Shown piece by piece: positions 32,370 to 39,675 of a stretch of DNA of 55,165 nucleotides. Position 1 is the first letter of the stretch. Each line of letters opens with the position of its first letter. A program made the position numbers and the translations under genes. The stretch spans positions 1 to 55,165 of the forward strand of contig NZ_JAKZLF010000034.1 in the NCBI RefSeq assembly GCF_022808855.1. Direction: 5' to 3'. The notes beneath the pieces were generated by a model. It was not told where the DNA came from. It did no database searches and was given only the letters and a program-made list of their open reading frames with translations. This DNA comes from Anaeromyxobacter soli. GTDB taxonomy: Bacteria > Myxococcota > Myxococcia > Myxococcales > Anaeromyxobacteraceae.

Positions 32370-32810
32370 ATGGCGATCGAGCGCACCCTCTCCATCATCA
32401 AGCCCGACGGCGTCGAGAAGGGCGTCATCGGCCAGGTCATCGCCCGGTTCGAGAAGTCCGGCCTGAAGCCCGTGGCGATGAAGCTGGCGCACCTCTCCCG
32501 CAGCGAGGCGGAGGGGTTCTACGCGGTCCACAAGGCGCGTCCCTTCTTCAACGATCTCGTGAAGTTCATGACGAGCGGCCCCGTCGTCCTCATGGTCCTC
32601 GAGGGCGAGGGCGCGGTCGCGAAGAACCGCGAGATCATGGGCGCGACGGATCCGGCGAAGGCGGCGGCGGGCACGATCCGCAAGGACTTCGCCACGGACA
32701 TCGAGAAGAACACCGTCCACGGGTCGGACAGCCCGGAGAACGCGAAGGTCGAGGTGAGCTACTTCTTCCCCGAGATCGCGATCCATTCGTACGCGTGGAA
32801 GAAGGTCTAA
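32370..32810 (+). CDS. ndk: Nucleoside diphosphate kinase
   Basis: A 146-residue kinase that passes a phosphate between nucleoside di- and triphosphates through the phospho-histidine His117 in [12 protein letters not shown]. It follows sucCD by 44 bp, which fits use of the GTP or ATP made by that enzyme. The final YAWKKV extends slightly past the common family end. Transcription probably ends in the hairpin at 32834. Confidence 0.95.
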   Translation: MAIERTLSIIKPDGVEKGVIGQVIARFEKSGLKPVAMKLAHLSRSEAEGFYAVHKARPFFNDLVKFMTSGPVVLMVLEGEGAVAKNREIMGATDPAKAAAGTIRKDFATDIEKNTVHGSDSPENAKVEVSYFFPEIAIHSYAWKKV

Positions 32811-32833
32811 CGTTCGGATGTTGTTAGGTTTAG

Positions 32834-32865
32834 TCGGGCCGGTACCCGATCGGGTGCCGGCCCGA
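32834..32865 (+). terminator. Strong hairpin after ndk
   Basis: A 14-bp stem (CGGGCCGGTACCCG with CGGGTGCCGGCCCG, one G-T pair) with a two-base AT loop, extended by one more pair. It lies 24 bp after ndk; the following tract is only ATTGCCGTTTCC, so it is a moderate rho-independent terminator. Confidence 0.6.
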
Positions 32866-32951
32866 TTGCCGTTTCCGGTTACAATCAGTTCAACCCGTCC
32901 CCCCCGGACGGGTCTCGTCTCTGTCTCTCAGGGCAAAAGGAGCACGCGGGC

Positions 32952-34325
32952 TTGGATGCGGTGCCGACATGGAAGTGGCTGCTCGGGATCTTCTTCCTCG
33001 TCGCGTCCGCGTTCTGCTCCGGCACCGAGACGGCGCTGACGGCGCTCGGTGACGCGCGCGCGCGGCAGCTCCGCGACGCGGGTGGTCGGCGCGCCCGGAT
33101 GCTCGGCGTCTGGATCGCGCACCCCGAGCGCATCCTCTCGACGCTCCTCATCGGCAACACCCTCGTGAACATCGGCGCGGGCGCGCTCGCCGCCGCCATC
33201 GGCGCGACGCTCGCCGCGCGCGCCGGCTGGAACGACGCCACGGGCGTCACCGGGGCGACGGCCGTGGCCACGATCGTCATCCTGTTCTTCGGCGAGATCA
33301 TCCCGAAGACCCTCGCGAAGCGGCACCCGATCAAGGTGTCGCTCGCCCTCATCCCGTTCGTGAAGGCGCTCGCGTGGCTCATGTGGCCCCTCTCGTCGGC
33401 CGTCACGCGGGCGACGAGCGGGCTGTTCCGCCTGTTCGGCGGAGCGCAGGGAGCCACCGGCCCGGGCGTCACGAGCGAGGAGATCGAGTACCTCATCGAA
33501 ATGGGCACGCGGGAGGGCGTCCTCGACGAGGTGAAGGAGGAGCTCCTCAACAGCGTGCTCGAGTTCGCCGACCGCGTCGCCCGGGAGATCATGGTGCCGC
33601 GCACCCGGATGGTGGCGGTCGACCGGGACGCGCCCCAGGACGAGCTCTTCCGGATCGTCACCGAGAACCCGTACAGCCGCATGCCCGTCTACGAGGGCTC
33701 GATCGACAACGTCGTCGGCGTGCTCCTCGTCCGCGAGATCATCCAGGACCTCCGCCAGGCGCGCGCCATCTCGCTCGAGCGGTGCGTGAAGCCGGCCTTC
33801 TTCGTGCCGGAGGGCATGAAGATCTCGCGGCTCCTCAAGGAGATGCAGCGCCGGCGCACGCACCTCGCGATCGTGGTGGACGAGTTCGGCGGGACGAGCG
33901 GCCTCGTCACCCTCGAGGACGTCATCGAGGAGATCGTGGGGGAGATCCAGGACGAGGGCGACGTGGAGGCCGCGCCGGTGAAGGCGATCGCGCCCGGCGT
34001 CTGGCTCGCCGAGGCGGGGATCCCGCTGCACGATCTCGAGGCCTACCTGAACGAGCGGCTCGAGGAGGCCGCCACCGCCGCGGGGGAGGAGCGCCCGCCG
34101 GAGGTGCGCTTCCCGGAGGAGGGGGACTACGAGACGCTGGGCGGGTTCGTGACCGCCACGGCCGGGCGCGTCCCCGCGGTGGGCGCGATCGTCGCCTGGG
34201 ACGGGCTCACCTTCACGGTCCGGGCGGGCGACGAGCGGCGCGTGACGCGCGTCGAGATCGCCCGGCGCGCGGCGGCTCCCGAGGCGCCGACGGAGCCCGC
34301 GGCGCACGCGGCCAGCGGCGCTTAG
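32952..34325 (+). CDS. CNNM/CorC (HlyC/CorC) family protein
   Basis: A 457-residue membrane protein. The N-terminal DUF21 domain has four hydrophobic segments (GIFFLVASAFCSGTETALTA, STLLIGNTLVN and others). Two CBS domains follow (VPRTRMVAVDRDAP, PVYEGSIDNVVGVLL ... AIVVDEFGGTSGLVTLEDVIEEIVGEI), then a C-terminal CorC_HlyC domain from about residue 345. The family handles magnesium or cobalt transport or resistance. The TTG at 32952 has AAGGAG 9 nt before it; GTG at 32961 is a weaker alternative. Confidence 0.87.
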   Translation: MDAVPTWKWLLGIFFLVASAFCSGTETALTALGDARARQLRDAGGRRARMLGVWIAHPERILSTLLIGNTLVNIGAGALAAAIGATLAARAGWNDATGVTGATAVATIVILFFGEIIPKTLAKRHPIKVSLALIPFVKALAWLMWPLSSAVTRATSGLFRLFGGAQGATGPGVTSEEIEYLIEMGTREGVLDEVKEELLNSVLEFADRVAREIMVPRTRMVAVDRDAPQDELFRIVTENPYSRMPVYEGSIDNVVGVLLVREIIQDLRQARAISLERCVKPAFFVPEGMKISRLLKEMQRRRTHLAIVVDEFGGTSGLVTLEDVIEEIVGEIQDEGDVEAAPVKAIAPGVWLAEAGIPLHDLEAYLNERLEEAATAAGEERPPEVRFPEEGDYETLGGFVTATAGRVPAVGAIVAWDGLTFTVRAGDERRVTRVEIARRAAAPEAPTEPAAHAASGA

Positions 34326-34337
34326 AAGAGAGGCCCG

Positions 34338-35465
34338 ATGACCGCGTTGCTCGACCCCGAACGGCCGGAGGCCCGGCCCGACCTCCGATCGTTGCCCCTC
34401 GACCACCTGACCGCCCTCGTGGCGTCGCTCGGGGAGCGTCCGTTCCGGGCGCGCCAGCTCTTCCGCTGGCTGCAGCAGAAGGGCGCGGCCTCGCTCGACG
34501 AGCTCTCGGACGTGCCGCGCGCGCTCCGCGCGGCGCTCTCCGAGCGCACGACGCTCACGACGCTCGAGCGGGCGACCGAGCAGCGCTCGGTCGACGGGAC
34601 CATCAAGTGGACCTGGCGCACCCACGACGGGAAGCTCATCGAGTCCGTGTACCTGCCGGAGCCGGATCGCCGGACGCTCTGCGTCTCCTCGCAGGCGGGC
34701 TGCGCGGTCGGCTGCACCTTCTGCCTCACCGGCACGATGGGCCTCGCGCGGAACCTCACGCCCGGCGAGATCGTGGACCAGGTCCATCGGGCGAACCGGC
34801 GCATCGTCGAGCTCGGGGAGGGGGAGGGCCCGCGGCCCCTCACGAACCTCGTGTTCATGGGGATGGGCGAGCCGCTCGCGAACTACCGCAGCCTCAAGAT
34901 CGCCCTCGACCTCCTCCTCGCCGAGGACGGCCCGAACTTCTCGCACCGCCACGTGACGGTCTCGACGAGCGGCCTCGTGCCGGTGATGCGGAGGCTCGGC
35001 GAGGAGACGCCGGTGAAGCTCGCCGTCTCCCTCAACGCGACGACCGACGCGCAGCGCGACGCGATCATGCCGATCAACCGGCGCTACCCGCTCGCCCAGC
35101 TGCTCGACGCGTGCCGCAGCTTCCCGGTCCGGAACGGGCGCCGGATCACGTTCGAGTACGTGCTCCTCGGCGGGGTGAACGACTCGCTCGAGGACGCGGC
35201 GCGGCTCGTCGGCCTCGTGCGCGGGATCCCGACGAAGGTGAACCTCATCCCCTACAACGCGAACCCCGGGCTGCCGTTCCACGCCCCCGCGCCCGAGCGC
35301 GTCGTCGCGTTCCAGGAGGCGCTCGCCGCGCGGAACCTGACCGCCGTCGTGCGCAAGAACCGCGGCCGCGACATCTCCGCCGCCTGCGGACAGCTCGCCG
35401 CGGAGGGCGGGCCCGGCGATCCGCGCCGCGCGCAGGCGTTGACCCGCCTGCCCGTGGCGGGCTAA
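34338..35465 (+). CDS. rlmN: Dual-specificity rRNA/tRNA m2A methyltransferase RlmN
   Basis: A radical SAM enzyme that methylates A2503 of 23S rRNA and A37 of certain tRNAs. The iron-sulfur cysteines are Cys122, Cys126 and Cys129 (CAVGCTFC), and the second catalytic cysteine is Cys350 in ISAACGQL. VFMGMGEPLANY, VSTSGLVPVM and VSLNATTD are further family motifs. It has 375 residues, within the normal range. It starts 12 bp after the CorC gene. Confidence 0.95.
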   Translation: MTALLDPERPEARPDLRSLPLDHLTALVASLGERPFRARQLFRWLQQKGAASLDELSDVPRALRAALSERTTLTTLERATEQRSVDGTIKWTWRTHDGKLIESVYLPEPDRRTLCVSSQAGCAVGCTFCLTGTMGLARNLTPGEIVDQVHRANRRIVELGEGEGPRPLTNLVFMGMGEPLANYRSLKIALDLLLAEDGPNFSHRHVTVSTSGLVPVMRRLGEETPVKLAVSLNATTDAQRDAIMPINRRYPLAQLLDACRSFPVRNGRRITFEYVLLGGVNDSLEDAARLVGLVRGIPTKVNLIPYNANPGLPFHAPAPERVVAFQEALAARNLTAVVRKNRGRDISAACGQLAAEGGPGDPRRAQALTRLPVAG

Positions 35466-35508
35466 TCAGGCGGCCGGCCGGCTCAGCCGGCGGAAAGGTC
35501 GCGTGGAC

Positions 35509-36450
35509 ATGGCGCTGCTCGCCGTCGGCTCGGTCGCCCTCGACTCCCTGGAGACGCCGTTCGGCGCCCGCGAGGAGGTGCTCGGAGGCTCGGCCTCGTA
35601 CTTCGCGACGTGCGCGAGCTTCTTCGGCCCGACGCGGGTGGTCGCGGTCGTCGGGGAGGACTTCCCGGACGAGCACGTCCGGTTCCTCGCCTCCCGCGGG
35701 ATCGACCTCGGCGGGCTCGTGCGCCGGCCGGGGCGGACCTTCCGCTGGAAGGGACGGTACGAGTTCGACCTCAACACGGCGCACACGCTCGACACCCAGC
35801 TGAACGTGTTCGCCGAGTTCCGGCCCGAGCTGCCGGAGCACTACCGCGACTCGGAGTTCGTGTTCCTCGGGAACATCGACCCCGATCTGCAGCGCGCGGT
35901 CCTCGACCAGGTCCGGGGCCCGCGGTTCGTGGCGTGCGACACGATGAACTTCTGGATCTCCTCGAAGCGCCAGAGCCTGCTCGAGACGCTCCGCCGGGTC
36001 GACCTGCTGTTCGTGAACGACGCGGAGGCGCGCCAGCTCGCCGAGGAGCACAACGTCGTGAAGGCGGCGCGGCGGATCCTCTCGTTCGGGCCGAAGGCCG
36101 TCGTCGTGAAGCGCGGCGAGTACGGGGCGCTCTTCTTCTCGGGCGAGGAGGTCTTCGCGGCCTGCGCGGTCCCGCTCGCCTCCGTGTTCGATCCGACCGG
36201 CGCGGGCGACAGCTTCGCGGGCGGGTTCATGGGCTACCTCGCCCGGAACGGCGGCCTGGATCACGCCGCGATGCGGCGGGCGATCGTGCTCGGGAGCGTG
36301 CTCGCGAGCTTCACGGTCGAGCGGTTCTCGCTCGACCGGCTGCGCTCCCTCGAGCCGGCGGAGATCCTGTCCCGCTACGCGGAGGCGCGCCGCCTCGCTC
36401 ACTTCGACGACCTCGAGCTGGACCTGTTCGGCGGCGCGTCCCTGGGTTGA
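35509..36450 (+). CDS. PfkB-family sugar or nucleoside kinase
   Basis: A 313-residue kinase of the ribokinase/PfkB family. The N-terminal LLAVGSVALDSLETPFG and GGSASYFATCASFFG are the substrate-side motifs, and DPTGAGDSFAGGFMGYLA near the C-terminus holds the catalytic Asp. The substrate cannot be told. The GTG at 35503 is in frame two codons before the chosen ATG at 35509. It follows rlmN by 43 bp and precedes the phosphoesterase by 56 bp. Confidence 0.88.
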   Translation: MALLAVGSVALDSLETPFGAREEVLGGSASYFATCASFFGPTRVVAVVGEDFPDEHVRFLASRGIDLGGLVRRPGRTFRWKGRYEFDLNTAHTLDTQLNVFAEFRPELPEHYRDSEFVFLGNIDPDLQRAVLDQVRGPRFVACDTMNFWISSKRQSLLETLRRVDLLFVNDAEARQLAEEHNVVKAARRILSFGPKAVVVKRGEYGALFFSGEEVFAACAVPLASVFDPTGAGDSFAGGFMGYLARNGGLDHAAMRRAIVLGSVLASFTVERFSLDRLRSLEPAEILSRYAEARRLAHFDDLELDLFGGASLG

Positions 36451-36506
36451 CGCCGCTTCGCCGCGGCGGCTACCATCCCGACGCGTCCGGGGGGGCGCGC
36501 CCGCGC

Positions 36507-37241
36507 ATGCGCATCGGCATCCTGTCCGACATCCACTCGAACCTCGAGGCGCTCACCGAGACGCTCGGGGCACTCGAGAGGCTCCGGCCGGACACGATCA
36601 TCTGCCTCGGGGACGTCGTCGGCTACGGGGCGAGCGTCAACGAGTGCTGCGCGCTCGTCCGGAAGCGCGCGGCGGTGACCCTGCTCGGCAACCACGACGC
36701 CGCGGTCGCCGGACGGATGGACTACAGCTTCTACTACGACGCGGCGCGACACGCGCTCGACTGGACCGCGTCGCGGATCGACCCCGATCACCTCGAGTGG
36801 CTGCGCGGCCTGCCGTACGCGCATCGGATCGAGAGCGCCCAGTTCACGCACGCGAGCCCGGTGGATCCCGAGGCGTACGAGTACGTCTTCGCGATCGAGC
36901 AGGCGCGGGAGCTCTTGCCTCACCTCGACGCGCTGGCGGACGTGAACTTCCTCGGGCACTCGCACCTCTGCAAGGCGTTCGCGCTCAACGCGGCGGGCGA
37001 CGTGACCGAGGTCGTGGCGCCGCGCTTCGGGCTCCGCCGCGGCTACAAGTACGTGATCAGCGTCGGCTCGGTCGGGCAGCCGCGCGACTGCGACAACCGC
37101 GCGTCGTTCGTGCTGTACGACTCGGACGAGCGGGTGGTCGAGTTCCACCGCGTCCCGTACGACGTCGAGTCGGCGGCCCAGAAGATCTTCGACGCCGATC
37201 TCGCGCTCAACTTCGGCAAGCGGCTGTTCATCGGTGTGTAG
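36507..37241 (+). CDS. Calcineurin-like metallophosphoesterase
   Basis: A 244-residue phosphoesterase of the YfcE/MJ0936 type. Metal ligands appear in order: LSDIHSN, CLGDVVGYGA, LLGNHD, FTHASP and LGHSHL. The protein is cytoplasmic and its substrate is unknown (phosphodiesters or protein phosphates in the family). It follows the PfkB kinase on the same strand and may act on a related metabolite, but that is inference from position. Confidence 0.88.
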   Translation: MRIGILSDIHSNLEALTETLGALERLRPDTIICLGDVVGYGASVNECCALVRKRAAVTLLGNHDAAVAGRMDYSFYYDAARHALDWTASRIDPDHLEWLRGLPYAHRIESAQFTHASPVDPEAYEYVFAIEQARELLPHLDALADVNFLGHSHLCKAFALNAAGDVTEVVAPRFGLRRGYKYVISVGSVGQPRDCDNRASFVLYDSDERVVEFHRVPYDVESAAQKIFDADLALNFGKRLFIGV

Positions 37242-37280
37242 CGGGGGGCTGCGCCCCCGCCCCGGGCCAGCGGCCCCGCC
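37242..37280. repeat. Short GC-rich repeat after the phosphoesterase
   Basis: GGGGGCTGCGCCCCC, the same opening as the copy at 5276, sits right after the stop, followed by CCCCGGGCCAGCGGCCCCG. It lies between converging genes and may act as a bidirectional terminator. Confidence 0.55.
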
Positions 37281-37286
37281 GCAGCG

Positions 37287-39539
37287 TCACGCCACCAGGC
37301 TGAGATGCGTCGCGACGCGGTAGCCGGTCGCGAGGCCGTCCGCGTCCATCAGCGCGAGCCCGAGCGTGGCGTCCACCGCCAGGCGCGCGGGCGCGACGCC
37401 CGGGATGGCGCCGACGATCTCGCCCGTGCGCGCGTCGAGCGCGGTGACGCCGTCCGCCGCGACGAGGACGGTGCCCCGGGCGATCGCGGGCGGCACGGCG
37501 CCCGAGGGCGCCGGCGCCCCGGCCGGCGGGGGACGGCTCCAGCGCACGGTGCCTTCGCGCCCGAGGGCGACGACCCCTCCCGCGGGATCGCGCGCGACGA
37601 GGAGCGCGCCCGCGGCCGCGATGGTGGGAGGGCCGGCGAGCGGCGCCACCACCGTCCAGGCCGGGGCCCCGCCCTCGTCCAGCGTCGCGACGATGGGATC
37701 GCCCGCGAGCGCGCCCGCGATCGCGAGCCGTCGCCCCCACGCGATGGGCGGGCCGGAGGGGACGAGCTCGAGGCGCGCCTCCCAGCGTCGGGCGCCTCCC
37801 GCGGGATCGAGCGCGAGGGCGACGGCGCCGACGCCCGAGTCGGCGGCGCACAGGACGAGCGCGAGCCCCGCGAGCGCCGCGGGGGGCCGCACCACCGGGC
37901 CGGGGCCCCGCACGCGCCACACGACGCGTCCGGTCCCGTCCACGCCGTAGACGAACCCGGTGTCCGCTCCCACCGCGACGATGCCGCCGAACGCCGCCGC
38001 GAAGAGCCGTCCGGCGCCCGGCGGCAGGAGCCGCCACAGGATCCGTCCGGTGGCGGGGTCGAGCGCGGTGAGCGCTCCACCTCCGACCACGAGGAACGGC
38101 CCGTGCGCGAAGGAGAGCGCGGTGAACGCGGAGGGACCGGGCAGGGGCTCCGTCCAGAGCGGGCGGCCGGTGCGGAGCGCGAGCGCCTCGAGCGCGCCGC
38201 CGCGCGAGACGAGCAGCGTCCCGGGCAGCGCCGCGGCGTGGGCGGCGCCCGGGGCGCGCCAGAGGACGCGGCCGGTGCTCCGCTCGACCGCGGCGACCGC
38301 CGCCGCGCCCGCCGCGATCGCCACGCCACCGCGCACGTACAGGCCGGGGCCGGCGGGGGCGCCGGCGTCGAGCTGGAAGACGCGCCGGAACGCGAGGCGG
38401 CGCAGCTGGCCCGGCCCGAGCGGCCGCTGCGACGTCGCGCGCGCGCTCGGCGCGCGGACCCGGTCCGCGCCGGGGCTCGCCTCGGCCGGGCGATCGCCCT
38501 CGACCAGCTCCTCGATGTGAGCGAGCCGCTCCGCGGCTGCGCTCTCCAGATCCGCGAGGTGCGCGTTCTCCGCCTGCCGCGGGTTTCGGGCGCGCGCGAG
38601 GTGCCCGAGCTCCACGGCGGCCTCGGCGAGCGCCCGGGCGAGCTCGAGCGGCGGGCAAGGTGCGGGACCCTCCGGGCGCAGGAGCTGGCCCTCCCGGAGA
38701 TCCAGCACGAGCGTCGTCACGCCGCCGCGGCCCGGCCGCGCGAGGGCGATCTCGCACCGGGGCTCGCCGCGGCGGAACGCGGCGAGGAGGCGATCCACGC
38801 CCGCCCCGAGGTCGCGCAGCGCGAGGAACGGGATCCCGGGGACGAGGGCGAGCGGCGTCCCGTCGGCGCCGCGCAGCGTGAGGCGGCCCGGGACGAGCAG
38901 CGATCCCAGATCCGGCCGCCCCCCCTCGTAGGCGAGGAGGTGTCCCTCCTCGTCGGAGAGCTCGAGCTCGCAGGTGACCCTCCCGCCGGGCGCGGCGGAG
39001 CGGGACGCGCGCGCCCGGCCACCGCCGCGGGGGCGGGGCGCGGGCGCCTCGGCGCGCCGGATCGCCCGCGCCGCGGCGCGAAGCCGCCGGCCCTCGCGTG
39101 CGGCCTCCTCCGGCAGGATCTCGCCGAGCTCGCGGCAGAAGGCCGCGGCGGCGTCCAGCGCGGCGGCGGCGAGCGCCTCCACCTCCACCTCGACGTCCCG
39201 GGCGAGGACCCGCGACGGGCGGGCGAGCGTCACCACGGTCAGCAGCGCGCTCGGGCCGCGCCTGCGGATGACGAGCTCGAGCTCGCCGTCGCGGAACGGG
39301 ACGGTGGCGTGGGCCTCCCCGCTGACCACGCGGGAGATGGCCCGCAGGAGCGCCTCGAGCGAAGGAAGGAGCGCCCCCTCCGCCCGCCCGGAGGTGATGT
39401 CGATCCCGTCGACCTCGATGGCGAGCGCGTCCACGACGGCGCGCGCCGCGGCGACCCGCGCCGGCCCCTCCGCGCGGCTCAGAGAGGCGGTGAGCCCGGG
39501 GTCGTGCTTCCAGCTTGCGCCCGTTCGGATCCGGATCAT
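37287..39539 (-). CDS. PQQ-like beta-propeller protein, probably cytoplasmic (750 aa)
   Basis: The C-terminal 390 or so residues show regular propeller repeats (STGRVLWRAPGAAH, RTGRPLWTEPLPG, ATGRILWRLLPPG, GTGRVVWRVRGPG) of the PQQ/quinoprotein type, without an obvious catalytic cofactor site. The N-terminal 330 residues are a mix of Ala/Arg-rich helix and beta stretches that I do not recognise (DGIDITSGRAEGALLPSLE, ELELSDEEGHLLAYEGG). No signal peptide is seen, which is unusual because this propeller family is often exported. It is divergent from the HARE-HTH gene. The function is unknown; a scaffold or binding role is possible. Confidence 0.75.
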   Translation of the reverse strand: MIRIRTGASWKHDPGLTASLSRAEGPARVAAARAVVDALAIEVDGIDITSGRAEGALLPSLEALLRAISRVVSGEAHATVPFRDGELELVIRRRGPSALLTVVTLARPSRVLARDVEVEVEALAAAALDAAAAFCRELGEILPEEAAREGRRLRAAARAIRRAEAPAPRPRGGGRARASRSAAPGGRVTCELELSDEEGHLLAYEGGRPDLGSLLVPGRLTLRGADGTPLALVPGIPFLALRDLGAGVDRLLAAFRRGEPRCEIALARPGRGGVTTLVLDLREGQLLRPEGPAPCPPLELARALAEAAVELGHLARARNPRQAENAHLADLESAAAERLAHIEELVEGDRPAEASPGADRVRAPSARATSQRPLGPGQLRRLAFRRVFQLDAGAPAGPGLYVRGGVAIAAGAAAVAAVERSTGRVLWRAPGAAHAAALPGTLLVSRGGALEALALRTGRPLWTEPLPGPSAFTALSFAHGPFLVVGGGALTALDPATGRILWRLLPPGAGRLFAAAFGGIVAVGADTGFVYGVDGTGRVVWRVRGPGPVVRPPAALAGLALVLCAADSGVGAVALALDPAGGARRWEARLELVPSGPPIAWGRRLAIAGALAGDPIVATLDEGGAPAWTVVAPLAGPPTIAAAGALLVARDPAGGVVALGREGTVRWSRPPPAGAPAPSGAVPPAIARGTVLVAADGVTALDARTGEIVGAIPGVAPARLAVDATLGLALMDADGLATGYRVATHLSLVA

Positions 39540-39548
39540 GGGATCCCA

Positions 39549-39577
39549 AGAATCACCGCGGAATCAGGTACTTTCAA
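39549..39577 (-). promoter_or_regulatory. Possible promoter of the beta-propeller gene
   Basis: TTGAAA (39572-39577) and GATTCT (39549-39554) read on the minus strand with a 17-nt spacer. The -10 is weak. It would put the start about at the ATG, so the call is tentative. Confidence 0.3.
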
Positions 39578-39579
39578 CG

Positions 39580-39608
39580 TTGACAGGGCAGGGGCCCCGC
39601 ACGAAGAT
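39580..39608 (+). promoter_or_regulatory. Likely promoter of the HARE-HTH gene
   Basis: A perfect TTGACA at 39580-39585 with GAAGAT at 39603-39608, spacer 17 nt. The leader to the ATG at 39676 would be about 60 nt. The -35 is clear and the -10 is weak. Confidence 0.45.
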
Positions 39609-39675
39609 GTCCACTCCGGTGCGGGCCCCCGACGCGTGGGCCGCCCCTCCTTCTTTCCCTCTACCAAGGACGTAC

